A DNA stretch of 7,096 nucleotides from JBEATZ01 sp041178545 (GCA_041178545.1 JBEGVB010000187.1:1-7096), one strand, 5' to 3'; positions 1 through 5,454 are shown, numbered from the stretch's first letter. The notes: generated from the sequence alone by a model not told the origin. Numbers and translations are program-made.

Positions 1-38
1 CGAAGTTCGCAAGCAAGGGAGAGGAATGGAACCACTGG

Positions 39-66
39 CGTGCCCCTCGCGGGGCGCGGTTTTCTT
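39..66 (+). terminator. Intrinsic terminator-like hairpin with T-tract
   Basis: Bases 39-46 (CGTGCCCC) pair with 51-58 (GGGGCGCG) around a TCGC loop, giving an 8-bp stem with one T-G wobble. TTTTCTT follows almost at once (60-66). A G+C-rich stem followed by T's is the classic Rho-independent form. The simplest reading is the end of a transcript entering from the left of the window. Because gene 1 begins about 90 nt downstream, it could instead act as an attenuator in that gene's leader. Confidence 0.6.
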
Positions 67-105
67 GTCCCCCGACCTGCGGTCTGTGCCGGGTCTCCCC
101 TTGGG

Positions 106-126
106 GGGTGTCCACGTCGGACACCC
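106..126 (+). other. Leader hairpin upstream of the secreted-protein gene
   Basis: GGGTGTCC (106-113) and GGACACCC (119-126) form a perfect 8-bp inverted repeat with a 5-nt loop. It ends 30 nt before the start codon at 157. The run CCCC (97-100) could pair with GGGG (103-106) and so compete for the same G's, which allows two alternative folds. Three tandem AACC units follow (127-138). No promoter is recognisable nearby, so whether this segment is transcribed into the leader is not known. Confidence 0.35.
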
Positions 127-156
127 AACCAACCAACCCAAGAAAGAACCCAAGCC

Positions 157-780
157 ATGTTCCGCACGACCCTGACCGTCCTGTTCGCAGCCCTGACGCT
201 GAGTGTTCCTGCCTTCGCCCAGAAGGGCGCCACGGGGCAGGATGCCACCCAGACCAAGCCCCTCGCCGAGCTCAAGGAGACCGAGGGCACCTGGGAGGAG
301 GCTCCCGTGGTGGTCGGCACCGGCTCGACCAAGCCGCTCGCCGAGGAGCCCGCCGTGGTGGTGCTGGAGCGCCGCGCGGCTGCGCCCATCAAGGTGATCG
401 CCGAGCCCATCGAGTACCCGAGGTACGAGGAGACGCCCGCGGTGGGCACGACCGACGGTGCCGAGAGCGACCATCGCCTCGACCTGAAGCTGGGGCTTGA
501 CGGCGGCATCCTGCACGCGGACCTCTTCGCCTCGATGCCCAAGTTCTTCGGCGGCGTGCTGCTGTCGCTGGACAACGAGGTGCTCGACTTCGGCGAGTTC
601 GGCATGACCCTGTTGCGTGATTCGGCAGTGATGGGCCTTGGCTTCGGTGCCGAGGGCCACCTCGCGCTGAAGGTTCCTGTGGCCAAGGACCTCGGCGGCC
701 TCGAGTTCTACGGCCAGGCAGTCATCGCCGACGGCTACCAGATCCTCGTCGGCAAGGTGGTTGCAGCGATCGCCAACTGA
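157..780 (+). CDS. Secreted protein of unknown function, planctomycete-style C-terminal domain
   Basis: This 207-aa product is probably exported. Residues 1-21 form a clear Sec signal peptide: a basic start (MFRTT), a hydrophobic core and a cleavage site at AFA|QK. Residues 22-104 are low in complexity, rich in Pro, Glu, Ala and Thr, and contain an imperfect repeat: TKPLAE recurs 25 residues apart (33 and 58), each followed by an APVVV or PAVVV stretch. Residues 105-207 look like a compact beta-rich domain (GGVLLSL, then GHLALKVPV, then GLEFYGQAVIADG). This pattern resembles a C-terminal segment of many planctomycete exported proteins; that is recalled, not searched. The start at 157 is chosen because the signal peptide begins there, and an in-frame GTG at 40 lies inside a hairpin. 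The only ribosome-site candidate is the weak purine tract 140-148. Function is unknown, with no catalytic motif seen. Confidence 0.8.
   Translation: MFRTTLTVLFAALTLSVPAFAQKGATGQDATQTKPLAELKETEGTWEEAPVVVGTGSTKPLAEEPAVVVLERRAAAPIKVIAEPIEYPRYEETPAVGTTDGAESDHRLDLKLGLDGGILHADLFASMPKFFGGVLLSLDNEVLDFGEFGMTLLRDSAVMGLGFGAEGHLALKVPVAKDLGGLEFYGQAVIADGYQILVGKVVAAIAN
253..345 (+). repeat. Imperfect 18-nt direct repeat inside the secreted-protein gene
   Basis: ACCAAGCCCCTCGCCGAG (253-270) and ACCAAGCCGCTCGCCGAG (328-345) differ at one base and lie 75 nt (25 codons) apart in the same frame. Each encodes TKPLAE. The second copy lacks the roughly ten residues that separate this motif from the APVVV-like stretch in the first. 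It therefore looks like an internal duplication followed by a deletion within a linker. Confidence 0.6.
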
Positions 781-805
781 GCATCGAGTGCCGACGGAGC
801 GCACA

Positions 806-841
806 GCATCCGGCCGGTCCGTTCGCGGGCCGGCCGGGTGC
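806..841 (+). terminator. Strong 16-bp hairpin after the secreted-protein gene
   Basis: Arms GCATCCGGCCGGTCCG (806-821) and CGGGCCGGCCGGGTGC (826-841) pair along their full 16 bp, with two T-G wobbles, around a TTCG tetraloop (822-825). The hairpin begins 26 nt after the stop codon at 780. No T-run follows, only GTTGTCGTCC, so it may terminate poorly on its own, stabilise the 3' end of the mRNA, or act with Rho. It separates the secreted-protein gene from the FHA-protease unit. Confidence 0.65.
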
Positions 842-1019
842 GTTGTCGTCCAGCCTGTTTGGAACCGGGGGTGCAGGCGTGGACCCAGACTCGGTTCGAG
901 GAGTTCCGGAGCCACAGCCTGAGGCCTCGTCAGGAAGCCCTCCTCCACAGTGGGACAAGGTCCTGAGTGGGCGTCTTGCTCACCCCATGCTCCGCGGTCC
1001 CTTGCGCCCATGCCATTCC

Positions 1020-1040
1020 CCCAGCGTGCAGCACGTGGGG
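1020..1040. promoter_or_regulatory. Operator-like dyad over the presumed -35 region
   Basis: CGTGC (1025-1029), a central A (1030) and GCACG (1031-1035) form a perfect odd-length palindrome. On the same centre, CCC (1020-1022) matches GGG (1038-1040), so 8 of the 10 positions on each side are symmetric. A one-base loop cannot form an RNA hairpin, so DNA-level recognition by a dimeric regulator is more likely. It lies 22-42 nt upstream of the ATG at 1062, where the -35 region would be if transcription starts next to that ATG. Confidence 0.35.
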
Positions 1041-1048
1041 CAGCCCGC

Positions 1049-1054
1049 TACCAT
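1049..1054 (+). promoter_or_regulatory. -10-like box TACCAT, suggesting a leaderless transcript
   Basis: TACCAT matches the TAnnnT form of a housekeeping -10 element, and exactly 7 nt separate it from the ATG at 1062. That spacing would place the transcription start at about 1061-1062, so the mRNA would begin at or next to the start codon. No purine-rich ribosome site lies upstream of this ATG, whereas the four genes downstream all have one. No good -35 hexamer is seen at 17 nt (GTGCAG at 1026-1031 is weak). Confidence 0.4.
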
Positions 1055-1061
1055 CCCGGCC

Positions 1062-2660
1062 ATGGATGAGCGCCCCGGCGGCACTTCCCACCACCTCAAG
1101 CCCATCGGCGTCGCGGGGGTGGACGGCAGGATTGATCTCGGCGACACGACAACGCTCGGTCGCGCGCCCTCCAACACCGTCCCGCTGCAGGGTTCTGCGT
1201 ACCCCAACGTGTCCAGCCACCATGCGCGGATCTCGCTTGTGGCCGAGGGGGCCGTGCTGGAGGACCTCGGTTCGACCCACGGCATCCGCGTGAACGGGAT
1301 CTTCACCAAGAAGTGCCAGCTCAAGGACGGGGACATCCTCGAGCTGGGCGAGAACGGGCCGCGATTCGTGTACGAGACCCGCAGCCCAGACCAGGTCACC
1401 GGCCCGGTCCAGCTCCCCCGTGGTGCCGTGGGCAGGCCCGAGCTGACGCGTTCCACCATCCTGCGCGTGAAGAAGGAGCTTGGCGTCCCGGAAGAGCAGG
1501 ACGTGGGCTCAATGCTGCACCAGACCGACCGGCGTTCGCGGGGCCGCGTCCTCAAGGTCGCATTCGTGCTGGCGGCATGCGTACTCGGTGCGTGGTACGT
1601 GTTGCAGCGCAACCAGGAGGTCGAGCTCCAGCGGCTTGCTGCTGCCAATGACCGGGTGAACGCCCTGTTGGAGCAGGCGGGCAAGTCGTTCGAGTCCCAG
1701 CTCTCCACCTGGGAGGTGCAGAAGCAACAACTGCTCGCCTCACGCGACGAACTGGAGAAGCAGCTCAAGATCCTGTCTGCCAGTGTGCCAGCTTCGGACG
1801 CAACCTTGGTGAAGCTCCAGGAGCAGTTGAGTGCCACGCAGGAGCGGCTGCAGCGGTTCGACCCAGTCAACGTGGAACGAGCACGACAGGATGACATCGA
1901 CCGCATCCGCAAGACCGTCGCATGCATCGAGGTCTCGATGCGCCTCAAGGACCCTGCCACCGGCAAGTACCTGCGTCGCGTCGGGCTGAACTACAGTCTT
2001 GGTGACGAGGGGACCGTGCTCGAGCAGGCCGTTGGCAGTGGCACCGGGTTCTGTGTGACGAACGACGGGCGACTGCTCACCAATGCCCACGTGGTCGACA
2101 TGACCGCACACACCCAGCCGGTGGAGACCCCGGTGGGGCAGTTGCAGCAGGAATGGGTCTACAACGTGGTCTTCTCTGGCACGGATGTCCGCCATCCAGC
2201 AACCGTCGAGAAGATGCTTGGCAACAACCAGAACGACATCGCCTTGGTGCGCATCAAGCCCTTCGAGGGCATGCCCGTTCTTGCAAGCCTCAACCTCGAG
2301 GTGGCCCGTCCCAAGGTCGGGGCCGAGGTCTACCTGCACGGCTTTCCGCTCGGCAAGGAAGCGGTGCAGGATGGCGCAACCGTTCACGCTTCCAGTTTCC
2401 GTGGCATCCTCAGCCGCAACCTCGAGGACTGGATGCAGGTGGATGCTGCCGTGCACCCCGGCAACAGCGGCGGACCTGTCACCGACAGCCAGGGCAACGT
2501 GATCGGCATCGTCACGCGCGTGCAGCTGATCGGGGGCGAGGCGATCGCCCCGGACATGGGCTACGTGATCCCGATCGCCAACGCCAAGCGACTGATGGAT
2601 GCAGTGGCCGCCCCGAAGGCAGGGGCCAAGGTGGAGTCGGCGGTGGAAACCAAGAAGTGA
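1062..2660 (+). CDS. Membrane-anchored trypsin-like serine protease with N-terminal FHA domain
   Basis: This 532-aa protein probably spans the inner membrane once. Residues 22-105 are a forkhead-associated (FHA) domain, which binds phosphothreonine peptides: LGR (32-34), VSSHHA (50-55), LGSTHG (69-74), VNG (77-79). A basic stretch (157-165) precedes one hydrophobic helix (about 163-181), placing the FHA domain in the cytoplasm. Residues 183-285 are heptad-like, probably a coiled coil. The remainder is a chymotrypsin-fold protease of the HtrA/DegS type with an intact triad: His343 in TNAHVV, Asp392 in NNQNDIAL, Ser469 in HPGNSGGPV. No PDZ domain follows. C288 and C331 are the only cysteines beyond the membrane helix and could form a disulfide. 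The start at 1062 begins just before the FHA domain; an in-frame TTG at 843 lies beside the hairpin and would add an unlikely 73-residue leader. It heads a unit with a sigma factor and a kinase. Substrate unknown. Confidence 0.88.
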   Translation: MDERPGGTSHHLKPIGVAGVDGRIDLGDTTTLGRAPSNTVPLQGSAYPNVSSHHARISLVAEGAVLEDLGSTHGIRVNGIFTKKCQLKDGDILELGENGPRFVYETRSPDQVTGPVQLPRGAVGRPELTRSTILRVKKELGVPEEQDVGSMLHQTDRRSRGRVLKVAFVLAACVLGAWYVLQRNQEVELQRLAAANDRVNALLEQAGKSFESQLSTWEVQKQQLLASRDELEKQLKILSASVPASDATLVKLQEQLSATQERLQRFDPVNVERARQDDIDRIRKTVACIEVSMRLKDPATGKYLRRVGLNYSLGDEGTVLEQAVGSGTGFCVTNDGRLLTNAHVVDMTAHTQPVETPVGQLQQEWVYNVVFSGTDVRHPATVEKMLGNNQNDIALVRIKPFEGMPVLASLNLEVARPKVGAEVYLHGFPLGKEAVQDGATVHASSFRGILSRNLEDWMQVDAAVHPGNSGGPVTDSQGNVIGIVTRVQLIGGEAIAPDMGYVIPIANAKRLMDAVAAPKAGAKVESAVETKK

Positions 2661-2667
2661 TGCCAGC

Positions 2668-2673
2668 AGGAGG
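2668..2673 (+). promoter_or_regulatory. Ribosome binding site fixing the sigma-factor start
   Basis: A full consensus AGGAGG lies 6 nt before the ATG at 2680. It decides the start against the in-frame upstream reading from 2599, which would overlap the end of the protease gene. The site lies entirely in the 19-nt gap after the protease stop. Confidence 0.8.
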
Positions 2674-2679
2674 ACCCAC

Positions 2680-3327
2680 ATGGAGCGCAATGCCGAACCG
2701 GACGAACAGATCACCCGGACCCTCGAACTGGTGCGGAAGGCCCAGGACGGTGACAAGGAAGCGCTCAACCGGCTGTTCGACCGCTACTACGAGCGCGTGC
2801 GTCGTTCGGTGCGGGTGCGACTCGGTCGCGGCCTGCGCAACCGCCTCGAGTCCGGCGACGTCCTGCAACTGGTCTTTGCGAAGGCGTTCCAGAAGTTCGA
2901 CCAGTTCGAGATGCGCAACGAGGGGGCCCTCCTCAACTGGCTGAGCGAGATCGCGGTCGGGCAGATCCACGACGAGGCGGACAAGTCCAAGGCCGCCAAG
3001 CGCAAGCACGAGGGTGCCATCCTCAGCATGCACGGGGACGACGACGCAGAGGAAGGCAATGCCGTCCAACTGGAAGGGGATGTCACCGGCCCGCTCGACA
3101 CCGTGCAGAAGCGCGAGTCGCGTTCGGCCGTCGACGAGTGCATGGACGCGCTGCAGGAGCACTACCGTGAGGTGATCCTGCTGCGGGACTACGACGGCAT
3201 GGAGTGGAAGGACATTGCCAGGAAGCTCGGCAAGAACACGGATTCAGCCGCGCGCGAGCTGCACAGCCGGGCCATGCTCGCCCTCTCCCGTCTGCTGCGC
3301 GATCGTGGTGTCGGACCGGATTCCTGA
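2680..3327 (+). CDS. ECF-type RNA polymerase sigma factor, kinase-linked
   Basis: This 215-aa protein has the two-domain layout of an extracytoplasmic-function sigma factor. Residues about 25-110 are region 2 (ALNRLFDRYYERV, then VLQLVFAKAFQKF, then LLNWLSEIA with IHDEADKSKAAKRK), which binds core polymerase and the -10 element. An acidic linker (119-140, GDDDAEEGN) joins it to region 4 (about 152-205: MDALQEHYREVILLRDYDGM, then WKDIARKLGKNTDSAARELH), the helix-turn-helix that reads the -35 element. It starts 19 nt after the protease and ends 64 nt before the kinase, so the three are probably cotranscribed. No anti-sigma factor is next to it. Planctomycetes have several ECF groups genetically linked to Ser/Thr kinases (known from comparative genomics), and this fits. 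The region 2.2 segment ESGDVLQLVF has fewer acidic residues than the common DAEDLVQEVF form. Its target promoters cannot be read from this window. Confidence 0.9.
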   Translation: MERNAEPDEQITRTLELVRKAQDGDKEALNRLFDRYYERVRRSVRVRLGRGLRNRLESGDVLQLVFAKAFQKFDQFEMRNEGALLNWLSEIAVGQIHDEADKSKAAKRKHEGAILSMHGDDDAEEGNAVQLEGDVTGPLDTVQKRESRSAVDECMDALQEHYREVILLRDYDGMEWKDIARKLGKNTDSAARELHSRAMLALSRLLRDRGVGPDS

Positions 3328-3391
3328 GAAGAAACCCTGCGTCCCGTTTCGCAGCTCCCCTGAGTCCACCAGCCAACCTCGGAGGCACGTC

Positions 3392-5068
3392 ATGAGCGAC
3401 ATCCAGAACCTGGTGGACTCCCTTGCGATGGAGTACTTCGAGGGTCTCGAGCGCGGGGCTCCCCCGGACGTGGAGAAGCTCACCTCGAGGCTGCCAGACG
3501 AGAGCTCGCGCGAAGAGCTCCGCAGACTGATCGACACGGCGCGCTGGGCACGCAAGTCGTTCCCCGAGACCCTGCGCTCGGAGACGGTGCTGGCCGACCG
3601 CTATGTGCTCATCGAGGAGCTCGGGAGCGGTGGCTACGGCAAGGTGTGGAAGGCGCGGGACCTCGTGCTGGGTCGCGTCGTCGCGATCAAGGTGTTCCAC
3701 CCGCTGCACGACCCCGACAAGATCGGTTCCATCCTGCGGCGTGAGCGCCTCGCCCTCGCCCGCGTCAACCATCCCTCGGTGGTGCGGTGCTACGACTCCG
3801 GCAAGGACGGTGACCACCAGTTCCTGACCATGGAGTACGTCGAGGGCGTTGCGCTCGACCACTTGGTCCAGCAACTGGCGAGGGCATGTCCCACCGGCTG
3901 GCCGGACCGTGCCACGGTGCAGTCGCTGGTGGGTGCGCCGCGTGCGCCCGGCACCACGTCGTTGGTGGGCGACGACTGGTTCCACACAGTGGCCTCGATC
4001 CTGGTCGAGATCCTCGGGGCACTCGCCCTTGCCCACGGGGAGAAGGTCTTCCATCGCGACCTGAAGCCCCAGAACGTCATCCTGCGCCCGGGTGCGCGAC
4101 CCGTAGTGCTCGACTTCGGCCTCGCGGGACTCGGAGAACTCGCTGCGGGCTCCGTGACCCAGCGGTTGTTCGGGACCCTGGAGTACCTGGCACCCGAGCA
4201 GATGAAGAACGAGCAGACCGGCAAGGACTGCCAGACCGACATCTACCAGTGCGGTCTCATCCTCTACGAGTTGCTCGCGTTCCAACGTGCCTTCCCGGGC
4301 AAGAACCGCACCCAACTCGTCAGCCAGGTCGGGCGCGGGGTGCAGGTTCGGCCGGGTGGGATCCGCAAGGGCGTGCCTGCTGCGCTCGAGGACATCTGCA
4401 TGAAGGCGTTGGAGGTCAGCCCCGACCGCAGGTACCCGAGCGCCGAGGCGTTCCTCAAGGACCTGGAGCGCTTCCTCGAGGGTCAGGTGCCCAGTGCCTC
4501 GCGGCTCGGCATGGCCGGTCGCCTGATGTGGAGCGCGCGCCAGCAGGTGCGACGCCATCGTGTGCTGGTCTCGGCTGCTGGTGTCGTGATGATGGCCGTG
4601 GCAGCCACGGTCCTCGCCATGCCCGACGCACCAGACTTCGTGGAGAGGCGGCTCGATGCTGCGCACTACCAGCTCACCGTGTCGCGGCCCATGGGAGTGT
4701 TCGCCTTGGTCCTCGCGAAAGGCGAGGACGGCAAGACAAGGTCCTTCGACCCCGTCCAGCTCAAGCACGGTCCGGACGGTCGGCCCGAGGACACGCTGGC
4801 CTTGGCCAAGGGTGGCAACGACGTCCACGTGCACGAGCCAACCAAGGAACTGCTTGCCGGCAGCGTGGGCCTGAGGATGGTGCCGGTGCCGGCCGGGGAC
4901 GAGGACGCAGTTGCCTGGATCAGCGACATGCGCCGGCGCAAGGAACAGACAGGCCGGTCGCCGGACGTGGCAGAGGCTCTGGCCTCTGCCCAGCAGTTGC
5001 GCCCCGCCTCCCGTGGACCGGGCGAGTTCGACCTCGAGCGCGCACTCCGGAAGGTCTTGGAGGAGTAG
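3392..5068 (+). CDS. Transmembrane Hanks-type Ser/Thr protein kinase with novel extracytoplasmic domain
   Basis: This 558-aa protein is a bacterial eukaryote-like kinase. Residues 1-60 are a helical segment (YFEGLERGAPPDVEKLTSRLP) of the kind often found before planctomycete kinases. The catalytic domain (about 70-365) has every key motif: glycine loop GSGGYGKV (78-85), Lys100 in VAIK, helix-C Glu118, HRDLKPQN (221-228) with catalytic Asp223, DFG (241-243) and APE (267-269). A loop of about 33 residues (163-195) sits between the hinge and catalytic regions. Activation-loop Ser254, Thr256 and Thr262 are candidate autophosphorylation sites. One hydrophobic helix (390-410) follows a basic stretch, leaving about 148 residues outside the membrane, without cysteines, PASTA repeats or any domain I recognise; this is probably the sensor. 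GGAGG lies 6 nt before the start. It probably shares a transcript with the sigma factor and the FHA-protease, either of which could be a substrate or partner. Confidence 0.92.
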   Translation: MSDIQNLVDSLAMEYFEGLERGAPPDVEKLTSRLPDESSREELRRLIDTARWARKSFPETLRSETVLADRYVLIEELGSGGYGKVWKARDLVLGRVVAIKVFHPLHDPDKIGSILRRERLALARVNHPSVVRCYDSGKDGDHQFLTMEYVEGVALDHLVQQLARACPTGWPDRATVQSLVGAPRAPGTTSLVGDDWFHTVASILVEILGALALAHGEKVFHRDLKPQNVILRPGARPVVLDFGLAGLGELAAGSVTQRLFGTLEYLAPEQMKNEQTGKDCQTDIYQCGLILYELLAFQRAFPGKNRTQLVSQVGRGVQVRPGGIRKGVPAALEDICMKALEVSPDRRYPSAEAFLKDLERFLEGQVPSASRLGMAGRLMWSARQQVRRHRVLVSAAGVVMMAVAATVLAMPDAPDFVERRLDAAHYQLTVSRPMGVFALVLAKGEDGKTRSFDPVQLKHGPDGRPEDTLALAKGGNDVHVHEPTKELLAGSVGLRMVPVPAGDEDAVAWISDMRRRKEQTGRSPDVAEALASAQQLRPASRGPGEFDLERALRKVLEE

Positions 5069-5171
5069 CGCGCGGGGGCGAGAGCGATTGGCACCGAGCA
5101 CGCGACGGTCGGGCGAACGAATCCAGCTGGCGATTTCGTGGACACGGGCCTGCGGCTTCCCCGGCGATTCC

Positions 5172-5199
5172 CCTTGGCGGGACCAGAACCACCCCAAGG
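5172..5199 (+). promoter_or_regulatory. Short inverted repeat covering the small gene's ribosome site
   Basis: CCTTGG (5172-5177) can pair with CCAAGG (5194-5199), leaving a 16-nt loop. The right arm overlaps the AAGGAG ribosome site (5196-5201) of the 54-codon gene, so the fold could mask it. A 6-bp stem is weak and may be chance. The rest of the 139-nt gap after the first kinase (5069-5207) shows no clear promoter or terminator. Confidence 0.2.
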
Positions 5200-5207
5200 A
5201 GTCCGCC

Positions 5208-5372
5208 ATGAAGCCTTCCCTCACCATCCTCGTACTGCTCGGCATCGCAGCCTTCGCCTGCTGTGGCCTCGGCATGGGCTGGCTCTCGCAGTCGGCGTTC
5301 GTGGCAACGCTCGTGTGTGTCGGCAGCGGCCTGCTCTGGGCGGCCCCTGAGGCTCCTGCACCTGCGCAGTGA
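5208..5372 (+). CDS. Small hydrophobic membrane protein (54 aa), unknown function
   Basis: This 54-aa open frame starts at an ATG with AAGGAG 6 nt upstream, the same arrangement as its larger neighbours, which is the main reason to believe it is real. The product is almost entirely hydrophobic. Residues 4-22 (SLTILVLLGIAAFACCGLG) and 29-46 (SAFVATLVCVGSGLLWAA) could be two short membrane helices joined by a glycine-serine turn. A Pro-Ala-rich tail (PEAPAPAQ) ends it. Both ends could face the same side; topology is not certain because there is only one basic residue, Lys2. It carries three cysteines (18, 19, 37). It sits between two transmembrane kinases, so a regulatory or partner role in the membrane is possible but unproven. 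No family is recognised. Confidence 0.6.
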   Translation: MKPSLTILVLLGIAAFACCGLGMGWLSQSAFVATLVCVGSGLLWAAPEAPAPAQ

Positions 5373-5395
5373 GGGGTGCGCCCATCGGCATGCAG

Positions 5396-5449
5396 CTACT
5401 CGCCGACAACGTGGTGCCGCGCGGACTTGCCCCGAGTAGTCTCGCGCGG
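5396..5449. promoter_or_regulatory. Interleaved inverted repeats upstream of the second kinase
   Basis: CTACTCG (5396-5402) is the exact reverse complement of CGAGTAG (5433-5439), 30 nt away. A second pair, CCGCGCG (5417-5423) and CGCGCGG (5443-5449), interleaves with it, in the order expected for an H-type pseudoknot. The first pair has mixed base composition and is less likely to be chance than the second. They fill much of the 108-nt gap before the second kinase. They could be protein-binding sites, the 3' end of the small gene's transcript, or accidental. Confidence 0.25.
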
Positions 5450-5454
5450 GACCC

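Noticed and set aside
28..866. GGAACC motifs at 28-33 and 861-866 as ECF-type -35 elements
   Set aside because: GGAAC is the commonest ECF -35 core, but no plausible -10 partner lies 16-17 nt downstream of either copy, and the 6-mer occurs by chance in such sequence.
843..1061. Upstream TTG start for the FHA-protease (73 extra residues), or the in-frame ATG at 987
   Set aside because: The extra sequence is Pro/Ser/Gly-rich without structure, the TTG lies next to the strong hairpin, and neither start has a ribosome site. The ATG at 1062 sits just ahead of the FHA domain with a -10-like box at leaderless spacing.
980..2768. Two long minus-strand frames (980-1966 and 1740-2768)
   Set aside because: Both are antisense to the FHA-protease, whose domains and catalytic triad are clear. 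Neither shows a domain or a convincing start.
3337..3354. CTGCG/CGCAG inverted repeat between sigma factor and kinase
   Set aside because: It is only 5 bp with an 8-nt loop and no T-run, too weak to propose as a terminator or to split the unit.
3215..3391. Upstream start for the first kinase inside the sigma-factor gene
   Set aside because: It would overlap the sigma factor by over 100 nt in another frame and lacks a ribosome site. GGAGG 6 nt before the ATG at 3392 is decisive.
3886..5211. 441-codon plus-strand frame overlapping the first kinase
   Set aside because: It is out of frame with the kinase motifs, Arg/Gly/Pro-rich, and without a ribosome site. It is a shadow of the real gene. The 2153-2944 and 5600-6772 plus-strand frames are rejected for the same reason.
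3083..5275. 730-codon open frame on the minus strand
   Set aside because: It lies antisense to the first kinase and the end of the sigma factor, which have intact motifs and good ribosome sites. Its product is rich in His, Arg and Gly with no recognisable domain, as expected from the complement of a G+C-rich gene.
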